64,000 bases of DNA from positions 124,001-188,000 of the forward strand of contig JACJYP010000002.1 of the NCBI GenBank assembly GCA_020636045.1, in the 5' to 3' direction. The notes under the pieces are model-generated. The model did no database searches. It had not been told where the DNA came from and saw only the letters and a list, made by a program, of their open reading frames with translations. Source of the stretch: Lewinellaceae bacterium. GTDB lineage: Bacteria; Bacteroidota; Bacteroidia; Chitinophagales; Saprospiraceae. This document shows, one piece after another, positions 31,522 through 39,889 of the stretch; position 1 is the stretch's first letter, and each line of letters starts with the position of its first letter. The position numbers were made by a program, and so were the translations under genes.

Positions 31522-32271
31522 TCACACACCGGCTGTCAGCCGCTGCCTGCTGGCTTCGTACAAAACGATCCCGGCTGCTACACTGACGTTGAAAGAATCG
31601 AAATCGGTTGCCTGAGGAATTTTGACCACCTTATCGGCCATTTTCAGCAGTTTCGGATGCACGCCTTCACCCTCCGAACCCATCAGGATCGCCGTCGGCA
31701 ACGTGAGATCTGCATCGAACAGGCGTACGGAACGCTCAGCCAACGCCGTCGCGACTACCTGCACGCCCGATTCCTGCAACCATTCCACCGCGCTGAACAG
31801 GCTCCTGACCCTGCAAAGGCGGATCCGTGCCAGAGCGCCTGCCGAGGCTTTCATCGCCTCTTCGTTGGCCGGCGCCGCGCCCGATTGTGCGATCACCACC
31901 GCATGGGCGCCTGTGCATTCGGCAGAGCGGCAGATGGCGCCGAAGTTCCGGACATCGGTGATGCCGTCGAGCAGGACCAGCAGGGGCGTTTCCCCCTGTT
32001 CGTACAAAAAAGGCAAAACATCCTCCAGCGACTGAAAGGCGACCAGCGACAGGTATGCCGCCACGCCCTGGTGGTTGCTCCGCGTCATCTTGTTGAGTTT
32101 TTCCCGGGGCACCACCTGCAGGGGAATATTGTGCTCCTTTGCGAGATGCCGGAACTCCTTTTCCATGTCGCCGCGGATGCCCTGCTGGAAAAATACCTTT
32201 TCCACGGGTTTGCCTGCCCGGATGGCTTCAGCGACGGGGTGATGGCCGTATATCAGGTTTGAATCTGCCAT
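31522..32271 (-). CDS. rlmB: 23S rRNA (guanosine-2'-O)-methyltransferase, SpoU/TrmH family, RlmB type
   Basis: The 249-residue enzyme has the substrate-binding N-terminal domain (LIYGHHPVAEAIRAGKPVEK) and the knotted SpoU domain. Motif 1 is DGITDVRNFGAICRSAE, motif 2 ILMGSEGEGVHPKLLK and motif 3 IPQATDFDSFNVSVAAGIVL. RlmB methylates G2251 in the peptidyl-transferase region of 23S rRNA with S-adenosylmethionine. The ATG at 32271 was taken since MADSNLIYGHHPV is the usual start. It diverges from the membrane protein at 32396 and is followed by the BtuF-like gene. Confidence 0.9.
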   Translation of the reverse strand: MADSNLIYGHHPVAEAIRAGKPVEKVFFQQGIRGDMEKEFRHLAKEHNIPLQVVPREKLNKMTRSNHQGVAAYLSLVAFQSLEDVLPFLYEQGETPLLVLLDGITDVRNFGAICRSAECTGAHAVVIAQSGAAPANEEAMKASAGALARIRLCRVRSLFSAVEWLQESGVQVVATALAERSVRLFDADLTLPTAILMGSEGEGVHPKLLKMADKVVKIPQATDFDSFNVSVAAGIVLYEASRQRLTAGV

Positions 32272-32311
32272 AAAACGTTCAGCATCGCCGGCTGGACCGG
32301 CCAATGCTGCG

Positions 32312-32319
32312 CAAAATTA
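32312..32319 (-). promoter_or_regulatory. -7 box TAATTTTG for rlmB
   Basis: Exact TAnnTTTG match on the minus strand, 40 bases before the rlmB ATG. Confidence 0.5.
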
Positions 32320-32356
32320 ATTTTTCCGGACGGCTTGCGATTTTAATATCTGCCAC

Positions 32357-32364
32357 TAACTTTG
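32357..32364 (+). promoter_or_regulatory. -7 box TAACTTTG for the 32396 membrane protein operon
   Basis: Exact TAnnTTTG match 31 bases before the ATG at 32396, divergent from the rlmB box. Confidence 0.5.
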
Positions 32365-32395
32365 TCCAACAAAGTGCTTTTGCAAAACCGAAGCC

Positions 32396-33064
32396 ATGAC
32401 CGACACACGCAAACAACTCGAACACCTCTCCGAAATACGCACCCTCATGGAGCGCAGCGCCCGTTTTTTGAGCCTGAGCGGACTGTCGGGCGTATGGGCG
32501 GGCGCATGTGCGCTGATCGGGGTGACGCTGGTGTATTCCTATCTGGAAATGAGCCCCTTCGACGCTGCCGGGAGGTTTTACTCCGGCAAGTTTTTTTACT
32601 ATGACCGAGCCCTGAGTGCCAATAAATGGGGCATGAATTACGAGTATGCCTTCATCCTGATCGCGGCAGGTGTTTTTGTGGCTGCGCTGGCCGGCGGCTG
32701 GTTTTTCACGGCCAGGAAAGCGCGCAAGCGCGGCGAACGGATATGGGACGCTACCTCCCGGCGCCTGCTGGTGGCCCTTATGATCCCGCTGCTGACCGGT
32801 GGCCTGCTTTGTCTGGCGTTGCTGTATCGCGGTTACATCAGTCTGCTGGCGCCCTGCACGCTTATTTTTTACGGGCTGGCGCTCGTCAACGGCGGAAAAT
32901 TTACCTTGCGCGATGTGGAGCATCTGGGTCGCTTCGAGATCGCCCTCGGCTTGCTGGGAGTTTATTTTCCCGGCTACGGGCTCGAACTGTGGACCCTGGG
33001 TTTCGGTTTTTTGCACATCGTTTACGGGCTTTGGATGTATTGGAAATACGACCGGAAGCAGTAA
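32396..33064 (+). CDS. five- to six-helix membrane protein paired with a wHTH regulator
   Basis: The 222-residue protein starts with a soluble helix (MTDTRKQLEHLSEIRTLMER) and has about five membrane helices (GLSGVWAGACALIGVTLVYS, AFILIAAGVFVAALAGGWFF, MIPLLTGGLLCLALLYRGYI, and two later). It ends WKYDRKQ. I do not recognise a named family, but in Bacteroidota such proteins commonly precede a small winged-helix regulator, as they do here, with 25 bases between the genes. A sensor or transport role under that regulator is inference. Confidence 0.7.
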   Translation: MTDTRKQLEHLSEIRTLMERSARFLSLSGLSGVWAGACALIGVTLVYSYLEMSPFDAAGRFYSGKFFYYDRALSANKWGMNYEYAFILIAAGVFVAALAGGWFFTARKARKRGERIWDATSRRLLVALMIPLLTGGLLCLALLYRGYISLLAPCTLIFYGLALVNGGKFTLRDVEHLGRFEIALGLLGVYFPGYGLELWTLGFGFLHIVYGLWMYWKYDRKQ

Positions 33065-33089
33065 ATCCGCCGCTTTTCAGGGCAACATC

Positions 33090-33398
33090 ATGAAAGAGAT
33101 CATTACACAGCTCAATCCTGCATTCGACCATCGCAATCGCCTGGGCATCATGTCCATTCTGGCGGTCAACGACTGGGTGGAATACAATACCCTGAAAGAG
33201 CTGCTCGCCCTTACCGACGGCAACCTCGCCAGCCATCTGAAGGCCCTGGAAAGCGCCGAATATATCGTGGTGCGCAAACAGTTTGTGGGCCGCAAACCCC
33301 AAACCACTTATGCGGTGACGGACAGCGGCAAAACCGCTTTCAAGGCGCACCTCGATGCCCTGGAAACCCTGCTGAAAATGGGCCGCGACGACGATTGA
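33090..33398 (+). CDS. winged-helix transcriptional regulator
   Basis: The 102-residue protein reads MKEIITQLNPAFDHRNRLGI, then VNDWVEYNTLKELLALTDGN, LASHLKALESAEYIVVRKQF and RKPQTTYAVTDSGKTAFKAH. It is a single winged helix-turn-helix domain of the MarR/PadR-like 'transcriptional regulator' type. The recognition helix is around residues 38-52 and the wing around GRKPQTTY. It likely controls its own operon, including the membrane protein before it. The ATG at 33090 gives a complete domain. Confidence 0.88.
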   Translation: MKEIITQLNPAFDHRNRLGIMSILAVNDWVEYNTLKELLALTDGNLASHLKALESAEYIVVRKQFVGRKPQTTYAVTDSGKTAFKAHLDALETLLKMGRDDD

Positions 33399-33451
33399 TC
33401 TCCCTTGCAGAAACGGCAGCCCCATCTTTTTATCACAAAAACATACTTCAT

Positions 33452-34180
33452 ATGTACCGTGCCCTTAAATCCCGCTTCCGCGACGATCAGCAGTTCAGGC
33501 TCTTCGGCATGCTGGTGCTGGCATCTGTATGTTGCGCCCTGCTTGTAGTGGGCCGCATGTATATGACCCGCGAGGCGTTGCCGGCAATTCGGTCTCTGCG
33601 CGACCTGTTCTGGTTGCGGGCGACCACCTTTACTTTTTTGCTGTGGAATCTTTTTCTGGCCTGGGTGCCGTATTTGCTGGCGCTCAAGGCCGGGCGCATG
33701 AGCCGTACCGGCGCAGGCAACCTCCGCCTGTCGGTCTGGCTGGCATTTTGGCTGGCTTTCCTGCCCAACGCGCCGTATATCATCACCGATTTTGTGCATT
33801 TCAGGCATGTTCCGCCCGTACCCTTCTGGTACGACCTGACGCTGTTTTTTGCTGCCGCCTCGCTTGGCCTGACGCTCGGCCTGCTTTCGCTTCACGAAGT
33901 ACACCTGATCCTGAAGCGCCGGCTTTCAAAACCTGTGGCGGCAATGATGATCCTGTCGGCCATCGGTCTTTGCGGCTTCGGCGTCTGGCTGGGGCGTTTT
34001 CAGCGCTGGAATTCATGGGATATTCTCTTTCGCCCGGAAGCCTTGCTGCGGGACCTGGTTACCGTCGCCACCACTCGCCACGAACTGCTGCATGCTGCGG
34101 GCATCACCGTACTGCTTTCAGGGGTATTGCTGGTCGGTTATGGCCTGCTGACAGTCATGCTCGAAGGCCGGCGATCCTGA
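33452..34180 (+). CDS. DUF1361 membrane protein
   Basis: The 242-residue protein has about six membrane helices and the DUF1361 signature FLPNAPYIITDFVHFRHVPP followed by FWYDL. The function of the family is unknown. The start MYRALKSRFRDD at 33452 was preferred to the upstream ATG, because that extension overlaps the regulator gene. It follows the regulator by 53 bases on the same strand and converges with the pseudouridine synthase gene (5 bases between stops). Confidence 0.8.
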   Translation: MYRALKSRFRDDQQFRLFGMLVLASVCCALLVVGRMYMTREALPAIRSLRDLFWLRATTFTFLLWNLFLAWVPYLLALKAGRMSRTGAGNLRLSVWLAFWLAFLPNAPYIITDFVHFRHVPPVPFWYDLTLFFAAASLGLTLGLLSLHEVHLILKRRLSKPVAAMMILSAIGLCGFGVWLGRFQRWNSWDILFRPEALLRDLVTVATTRHELLHAAGITVLLSGVLLVGYGLLTVMLEGRRS

Positions 34181-34185
34181 GCCGT

Positions 34186-34872
34186 TCAGGGGAACAAGGC
34201 CTGGACTGCGTGCCAGATTTCGAGTTCAGGTAAAGAGGCTTCGAGAAGAAGTACCTCCTTCCTTACCGGGTGCATCAGTTCCATTGAGCGGCAATGCAGC
34301 CCGATCGATGCATCGGGCAGTGGCGCCGGCGCTCCGTATTTCAGGTCTCCGGCAATCGGGCATCCAAGGGCCGCGAGCTGCACCCTGATCTGGTGCGGCC
34401 GGCCGGTAGCAGGTGTCACTTTCAGCAGGCTGTACGCGCCTGCCTGGCCGATCACGTCGTAGGTAGTAATGCTTTCTTTGGCGCCGGGCCGTGGGCGCTC
34501 GAAGGCTTTGACGAGGTTCTTATTTTCGTCTTTCAGCAAAAAATGGCGCAGCACGCCGGTGGGTTGTCCCGGCGCCTGGATGACAAGCGCCAGGTATGTT
34601 TTTTGCACTTTTTGGTCGCGAAATGCAGTGGTGAGCCGGCTCAGGGCCTTGTCTGTGCGGGCGAACAGCACTGCGCCGCTGACGGGCCGGTCGATGCGGT
34701 GGGCCGGGTGCAAAAAAACGGCGCCGGGTTTTTCGTATTTTTCCTTAATATATTGCCTGCTCCGGTCCGTGAGGGTTTCATCGCCGGTGCGGTCGCCCTG
34801 AACCAGCCAACCCGCCGGTTTGTTTACAGCGAGCAGGTGGTTGTCCTCGTAAATGACGGCGATCTCTGACAT
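34186..34872 (-). CDS. RluA-family RNA pseudouridine synthase
   Basis: The 228-residue enzyme changes uridine to pseudouridine in RNA. It has the RluA pattern: IAVIYEDNHLLAVNKPAGWL, the catalytic HRIDRPVSGAVLFAR with Asp61, KTYLALV, TPATGRPHQIRVQLAALGCP and DLKYGAP. There is no S4 domain, so it belongs to the short RluA group; rRNA or tRNA could be the target. A TATCTTTG box lies just 6 bases before the ATG, so the transcript may be leaderless. The start region overlaps the divergent mqnD upstream region. Confidence 0.9.
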   Translation of the reverse strand: MSEIAVIYEDNHLLAVNKPAGWLVQGDRTGDETLTDRSRQYIKEKYEKPGAVFLHPAHRIDRPVSGAVLFARTDKALSRLTTAFRDQKVQKTYLALVIQAPGQPTGVLRHFLLKDENKNLVKAFERPRPGAKESITTYDVIGQAGAYSLLKVTPATGRPHQIRVQLAALGCPIAGDLKYGAPAPLPDASIGLHCRSMELMHPVRKEVLLLEASLPELEIWHAVQALFP

Positions 34873-34878
34873 CAGATG

Positions 34879-34886
34879 CAAAGATA
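34879..34886 (-). promoter_or_regulatory. -7 box TATCTTTG, 6 bases before the pseudouridine synthase ATG
   Basis: Exact TAnnTTTG match on the minus strand. Its position would give a leaderless transcript. No TTG lies at the ideal upstream spacing. Confidence 0.4.
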
Positions 34887-34887
34887 T

Positions 34888-35721
34888 ATGAAGAAACTAA
34901 GCCTCGGCTTTTCACCCTGCCCCAACGATACCTTTATTTTCGACGCCATGCTGCACGGCAGGATTGATACGGAAGGCCTTGAATTCGAGGTGTTTATGGA
35001 AGATGTGGAAGCGCTGAACCGGCGTGCATTTGCCGGCGATATCGCCGTGACAAAACTCAGTTATCACGCATTTGCCTATCTCACGGACCGTTACGCACTG
35101 CTGGATTCGGGCAGTGCGCTCGGCAATCGCTGCGGCCCCCTGCTGATCGCCCGTGCGCCGATGGACGATGATGCCGTCAATGCCGCGCGGATCGCCATTC
35201 CCGGAAAGATGACGACGGCCAATTTTTTGCTCAGTCTGGCGTACCCGGATGCCCGCAACAAGCAAGAGTGCTTGTTTTCGGAGATCGAGGGTGCCGTGCT
35301 TGCGGGTGAGGCCGATGCCGGCCTGATCATCCACGAAAACCGCTTTACCTATCAGCAAAAGGGTCTGTTGAAACTGATGGACCTCGGCGATTACTGGGAA
35401 ACAGGCACCGGGCTACCGATCCCGCTCGGCGGTATCGTAGTGCGCCGCGACCTGAACACGGAGGTACAGCAAAAAGTAAATCGCGTGTTGCGCCGCAGTG
35501 TCGAATACGCCTTCGCTCATCCGGATGAGGTGATGCCCTTTGTGCGCCGGCACGCGCAGGCGATGGAAGATGCCGTGATGCAGGCGCATATCGACCTGTA
35601 CGTGACGGACTTTACCGTCGATCTCGGTGAAAAGGGCCGCAGGGCCGTGCAGGAAATGTTCAGGATCGCCCGGGAAAAACACATTATACCACTGAACAAT
35701 GACAAAATTTTTATAAATTAA
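34888..35721 (+). CDS. mqnD: 1,4-dihydroxy-6-naphthoate synthase, futalosine pathway
   Basis: The 277-residue protein is MqnD-like: it starts MKKLSLGFSPCPNDTFIFDA, and has EDVEALNRRAFAGDIAVTKL, GPLLIA, IPGKMTTANFLLSLAYPDA, GEADAGLIIHENRFTY and GLPIPLGGIVVRRDL. MqnD makes 1,4-dihydroxy-6-naphthoate in the alternative menaquinone pathway. A terminator follows at 35803. Menaquinone genes are usually scattered in Bacteroidota, and no other mqn gene is seen nearby. MqnA is a relative, but the PCPNDTFIFDA start and length favour MqnD. Confidence 0.92.
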   Translation: MKKLSLGFSPCPNDTFIFDAMLHGRIDTEGLEFEVFMEDVEALNRRAFAGDIAVTKLSYHAFAYLTDRYALLDSGSALGNRCGPLLIARAPMDDDAVNAARIAIPGKMTTANFLLSLAYPDARNKQECLFSEIEGAVLAGEADAGLIIHENRFTYQQKGLLKLMDLGDYWETGTGLPIPLGGIVVRRDLNTEVQQKVNRVLRRSVEYAFAHPDEVMPFVRRHAQAMEDAVMQAHIDLYVTDFTVDLGEKGRRAVQEMFRIAREKHIIPLNNDKIFIN

Positions 35722-35802
35722 AAAATACTTCCATTTCTGGCACGGTTTTCGAAGTATATAAAAATGTGTGTAAGTATTGTTTTTAGAATTGAAGAAATTC
35801 GG

Positions 35803-35831
35803 GGGACGCGAAAAGTCGCGTCCCTTTTTTT
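35803..35831 (+). terminator. intrinsic terminator after mqnD
   Basis: GGGACGCGA pairs with TCGCGTCCC around a 4-base loop, followed by seven Ts. It lies about 80 bases after the mqnD stop. Confidence 0.85.
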
Positions 35832-35840
35832 ATGCCCCTG

Positions 35841-37292
35841 CTACCGGCTTTTCATTAACATCTGCCCCAGTTTTTCTTTCAGCCAGTACAATTCGGCGAT
35901 TTGAGGATCGTCGTCGAGTTCCCGTATCAGACTCAGGATGCGTTTACGGTTGACGGCAGTCTTCGGTCGTGTGATTTTCCGCATGAAATCGGCAAATCGG
36001 CTGTACATTTTTTTTCTGCCTTGCGCGATTTGCTTCGCGCGAAAAAATAAGATTTTGGCTGCATCGATCTTCGAAGGCAATACATCCGACTGCATCTCAT
36101 AGTGGATCTTGATCTCCAGTAGTATCGCGGAGTACTTGTACTGCAACTCTTCGTAATGGGCAGTAAGCAGTACGGTAAGGGCTTGGTCGAAGTTCCCTGT
36201 GTAAAACCAGTAGTTGGCCAGGTTGAACTGAAAGTAGGCTTCCGGGTGCTGGCTACCGTATATGTTGTCGCGGTTGTCATGCATGAATTGCCAAACCCAG
36301 TCGAACTCTTTTTGCATCAGACCCACCCTCACGATATTCTGGAACTCGCTGGCGCTGATCTTGCCATCGACATGGTTTCTGCCTTCTTCCACCCTTTGTT
36401 TTAGCAAACGAAAAAGGACGTCCCGGTATTCCGGATCGGCTGAGTGGCGTACGCAATAGTTGATGGCAAAAGATTCGAAATGGCTGTACAGGTAGTCGGA
36501 GAGGTGCGGATGATATTCATTCAACCTGATACAGAAGTTATTGAACTCCTTAGCCGGCAGGTCATTTTTTGAGAGGACTACAAGGGCATCTTTCAAAAAA
36601 GAACCCAGATCGGTGGAAAAAAAAATTGACTGCGGCGGATACCCGGATGCAGCAATCAGTTCAGATATGTCAGTTGGGGATAATGTGGGCGTTATATAAT
36701 TGATATTCAGCAACATAAAAGTGTAGTGGAACCTCTCGGACAGATATAGTGCTTCCAGTGCGTCGAGTGTGGATCGCATATTCTGATCGCCTCTTTTCTG
36801 GTATACCAAGCTCTGATAATAATGTTTTCCATGCTCGATCTGCCAGTTCAGGGTATACTCCCTGGTGCTCCATTTTTGCCTGTTTTGCTGCCATTTTTCG
36901 AGCTTTTTATAAATAAGGTCACATTCATTGTATACCCCTTTATCGCGTAAAAAGTCGGCCTGGAGCAGGTATTCTTCCGCTGGCAGACATCGCCGGGTAA
37001 AAACCTCGTATTGAATAAACCGGCGTACTTCTTTCAGGGTGCCGGAAAAGAGTTTTTCCAGCTTGTTGAATACAAACGGCTTACCTGAAAAGATATGCCC
37101 GTAAATGGTATCCCGGTACAGGTTGGCAGGCTGGCGCCGGTTGAGGTTGTCGAATATGTAGGATACCAGGGCTACGGGTTCACCGGATTGCCAGGCAGCC
37201 GTACACCAGGGCGATTGCAGAAAATCGATCAGCCTTTTTTGTTCGGATGTGTCGAAAGTGCCGAGAATCTCGACCAAAGTTGATTTCGTCAT
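35841..37292 (-). CDS. helical protein of unknown function
   Basis: The 483-residue protein starts MTKSTLVEILGTFDTSEQKR and is helical throughout, with a few weak TPR-like pairs (for example YFQFNLANYWFYTGNFDQAL near residue 365). No signal peptide or membrane helix is present, so it is probably cytoplasmic. Proteins with this opening (a helix, then DTSEQKRLIDFLQSP) are common in Saprospiria-like genomes, often in many copies, but without a role that I know. The ATG at 37292 is favoured since the long extension upstream overlaps the divergent lipoprotein gene. Confidence 0.65.
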   Translation of the reverse strand: MTKSTLVEILGTFDTSEQKRLIDFLQSPWCTAAWQSGEPVALVSYIFDNLNRRQPANLYRDTIYGHIFSGKPFVFNKLEKLFSGTLKEVRRFIQYEVFTRRCLPAEEYLLQADFLRDKGVYNECDLIYKKLEKWQQNRQKWSTREYTLNWQIEHGKHYYQSLVYQKRGDQNMRSTLDALEALYLSERFHYTFMLLNINYITPTLSPTDISELIAASGYPPQSIFFSTDLGSFLKDALVVLSKNDLPAKEFNNFCIRLNEYHPHLSDYLYSHFESFAINYCVRHSADPEYRDVLFRLLKQRVEEGRNHVDGKISASEFQNIVRVGLMQKEFDWVWQFMHDNRDNIYGSQHPEAYFQFNLANYWFYTGNFDQALTVLLTAHYEELQYKYSAILLEIKIHYEMQSDVLPSKIDAAKILFFRAKQIAQGRKKMYSRFADFMRKITRPKTAVNRKRILSLIRELDDDPQIAELYWLKEKLGQMLMKSR

Positions 37293-37409
37293 AATGGGAT
37301 TATTGATGCAAAACGAACGCTCCGGTAAAAATCGCAAAATTTGTAACAACTTTTCAACGCAGGACCCATGCATTTTTGTGGCACATTGTTCAATTAAACC
37401 ACATTCAGC

Positions 37410-38213
37410 ATGAAACCACTTTTGAAATCCAGCCTCATTTGTCTGTTGCTTTCTATCGGCGTAGCTTTGATGTACACGGCTTGCAATCTGAGAGAAAATC
37501 CCTGCAAACAATGCACTCCGGTCAGCCCGGAATTTTCGGTTACTCCTGACGGGTTGTATGTAAAACCTCCCGAACTCCCTGATATCACGGGTAGCGTCCT
37601 GACCGTAACAAACCTCGCCGACAGTAGCCTGGTTATGTATGACACTATTGAGCCGGGGGGATATCGAATCGTCCCCGTGAATCTCGATTCCGTATCCATC
37701 AATGTTCAGCTGGAATATTTGACTCCGGGCAGTGTTGATTCCAAGACCAGTGGGCCAAAGTATTGCCCCGGCAACGCAAACTTCTTCCCCCCCCTTGGCA
37801 TTATCGTGATGGATGTTGTGATTTATCATGACGATCATGAAAAGGCATGCACACCTCCTGATTGCGGTAATATTGGCTATGGTGTACAACTATCAGACAC
37901 GACCAATGTCTCGTACCATGACGACCAACCTGGCCATTCACCTATCATCGTAGTTGGGGGAGTAAAGATTTATTCTGAAATAGATATTGGACGCAACATC
38001 TGGAAGGTATGGTATTGTGACTTAAATGTTGATACGATTTATAAAGAGCCCATTACTCCGCGTGGAGAATTGCTACACTTTACAAAAACAGATGGTAGCG
38101 AATTCACTATCAAAGCTTCTTACGACTACGGACAACCCAATCCTTTCAAACTGGAAATATATAGCGCATCAAACTACTTTATCGGTTATTGCACAGGGTC
38201 TGATCACCAATAA
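37410..38213 (+). CDS. putative lipoprotein of unknown function
   Basis: The 267-residue protein begins MKPLLKSSLICLLLSIGVAL and then MYTACNLRENPCKQC, where YTAC is an acceptable lipobox (Cys25). The mature part has several Cys and mostly β-type segments (FSVTPDGLYVKPPELPDITG, VLTVTNLADSSLVMYDTIEP). It diverges from the helical protein gene at 37292 and opens the AT-richer accessory segment that holds the ESPL/ELELA cassette. No family is recognised. Confidence 0.6.
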   Translation: MKPLLKSSLICLLLSIGVALMYTACNLRENPCKQCTPVSPEFSVTPDGLYVKPPELPDITGSVLTVTNLADSSLVMYDTIEPGGYRIVPVNLDSVSINVQLEYLTPGSVDSKTSGPKYCPGNANFFPPLGIIVMDVVIYHDDHEKACTPPDCGNIGYGVQLSDTTNVSYHDDQPGHSPIIVVGGVKIYSEIDIGRNIWKVWYCDLNVDTIYKEPITPRGELLHFTKTDGSEFTIKASYDYGQPNPFKLEIYSASNYFIGYCTGSDHQ

Positions 38214-38348
38214 ATTTTTAGATTAAAAAAAGAGATTAACCTGCTTTCCGGTATGATGATACTTGTGCCAGGGCAGGTATCTTATTGCCTTATCTCAACT
38301 ACCGAGATATAATTATCACCCGATTTTTTCACCAAAAAATGAACTAAC

Positions 38349-39026
38349 ATGCACAATTACGATCGATTTATCCCGCACCGGGAAAGCCATTTGCCGGAAG
38401 ACGGCAACGGCGAAACGGGCGACGAATACACCCGGTACGAAAGCCCGCTGGACGAAATGCACGAACTGGAACTCGCCGCTGAGTTACAGGAGCTCAGCAA
38501 CGAAGCCGAGTTCGGAAGATGGCTCGGCAAGGTATTCAGCAAAGTCAGAGGTGTCGGCCGCAAATTCGTTCAATCGCCTGAAGGCCAGCGTTTGCGCAAC
38601 GATCTTCGGCAATCGGGCCGAAGGCTGCTCAAATCCGGATTCCAAAATGCCTCGCAGTACGTCGGCAGAAACGTACAGGACCGCATTCCCGATGCTGATA
38701 CGGGCTATCACGCAAACCAAACCATTCAGTCGCTGGGCAACTGGGGCAACAATGCTGCTGTCGATAACTGGGGCCTGGACCCGGGGTACGATAACCCGCA
38801 ATACGGCTACACTGACGGCAATGAAGTTGCCCGCCAGTACACCCGTTTTGCTGCGGAAACGGCCAACCGCTACTTCAACAACCCTTACCGGGGGCAATAC
38901 CCGGAACTGGCCCGACGCATGGCCTTTAACCAGTCCGCGCGCAGGTTTATGCCATCGTTGCTGAGCGGCGGCCAGCAACAAGGGCAATGGTACCGAAAAG
39001 GCCCCTACCTCGTTGTAAAACTGTAG
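38349..39026 (+). CDS. ESPL/ELELA-motif protein 1 of the protease cassette
   Basis: The 225-residue protein has an acidic, disordered N-terminus (about residues 1-30), then ESPLDEMHELELAAELQELS (31-50) and SNEAEF. A basic, helix-rich region follows (VFSKVRGVGRKFVQS, RLRNDLRQSGRRLLKS), then a Tyr/Gly/Asn-rich part (about 120-155) and the C-terminal tail GQWYRKGPYLVVKL. The next gene product shares the ESPL-x-E-x-x-ELELA-x-EL segment, the NEA that follows it, a late helical part and the G-x-W-[FY]-R-[RK]-G end, so the two are paralogues. There is no signal peptide or membrane helix. The function is unknown; a protease-processed secreted factor is a guess based on context. Confidence 0.7.
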   Translation: MHNYDRFIPHRESHLPEDGNGETGDEYTRYESPLDEMHELELAAELQELSNEAEFGRWLGKVFSKVRGVGRKFVQSPEGQRLRNDLRQSGRRLLKSGFQNASQYVGRNVQDRIPDADTGYHANQTIQSLGNWGNNAAVDNWGLDPGYDNPQYGYTDGNEVARQYTRFAAETANRYFNNPYRGQYPELARRMAFNQSARRFMPSLLSGGQQQGQWYRKGPYLVVKL

Positions 39027-39169
39027 AAAAGTACTTCCCCTGTTATTACGGATTTCTCCAAAGGCCATGTTGTTGTCCGGCGGTTTTTAGTGATCGATCT
39101 TCAACGATCCACACAAATGACCGACCCGCGACCAGCCAGCCTATTGCATACCATTAAAAAACTAATATC

Positions 39170-39889
39170 ATGCACAACACAGATAGAGTTGTTCCCGAGT
39201 TTGAAAACGAATATGGATTCGAACTCGACGAATTCGAAAACGAATTCGACCCTGAATATGAAGAAGCATTCGAAGATGTGTCGGAATTCTCCGGGGAGGA
39301 TTACGAATCACCCCTCAGTGAGTTGAACGAGTTGGAACTGGCCACCGAATTGCTTGGCGTGACCAACGAGGCGCAGATGGACGAATTCATGCACAAACTT
39401 GTAAAAAAATCGGGCCCTGTGGCCCGGGAAGCCATGAAACGCCGCCCCTTTTGGAATTTTCTGCGCAGGGGCCTTGGCAAACTGGTGCCCATCGCTGGCA
39501 GGGTAGTCGGTGGCTTGATCGGCGGTCCGCTCGGCGCCAGAATTGGCGGAAAGATCGGCACTGGTGCTGCCAGACTCTTTCGACTGGAACTGGAGGGTCT
39601 GAGTCCTGAAGACCAGGAATTTGAGCTGGCCCGCGCTTATGTCAATTTTGCCAGCAATGCTGCCCAAAAAGCAGCCTTGAATCACCGGAAAGGGATGGAC
39701 CCCAAAAAGGCAGTCCAAAAAGCGCTTGCCGAAGCAGCCAGCATTCATGCGCCCGGTTTGCTTGAAACCAATACAAATGAACTGGGTGGCATGGAACCTC
39801 GGCATGGATCAACCGGCTCGTCATCGATACCGGCACAGGGTACGTGGTTTCGCAGGGGCGACAGGATCTACCTAAAAGTCGGGACATGA
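39170..39889 (+). CDS. ESPL/ELELA-motif protein 2 with glycine-zipper segment
   Basis: The 239-residue protein has an N-terminal Glu/Phe/Tyr-rich stretch (FENEYGFELDEFENEF, residues 11-26) and ESPLSELNELELATELLGVT (46-65) with NEAQ. A basic helix (about 80-100) and a Gly-zipper region come next, residues about 101-134 (GRVVGGLIGGPLGARIGGKI), of the kind that can insert into membranes. A conserved helical part (LSPEDQEFELARAYVNFASN) and the tail GTWFRRGDRIYLKVG complete it. It resembles its upstream neighbour. Its stop overlaps the start of the protease gene (ATGA), so the two proteins are translationally coupled. No function is known; a protease substrate is the simplest hypothesis. Confidence 0.72.
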   Translation: MHNTDRVVPEFENEYGFELDEFENEFDPEYEEAFEDVSEFSGEDYESPLSELNELELATELLGVTNEAQMDEFMHKLVKKSGPVAREAMKRRPFWNFLRRGLGKLVPIAGRVVGGLIGGPLGARIGGKIGTGAARLFRLELEGLSPEDQEFELARAYVNFASNAAQKAALNHRKGMDPKKAVQKALAEAASIHAPGLLETNTNELGGMEPRHGSTGSSSIPAQGTWFRRGDRIYLKVGT

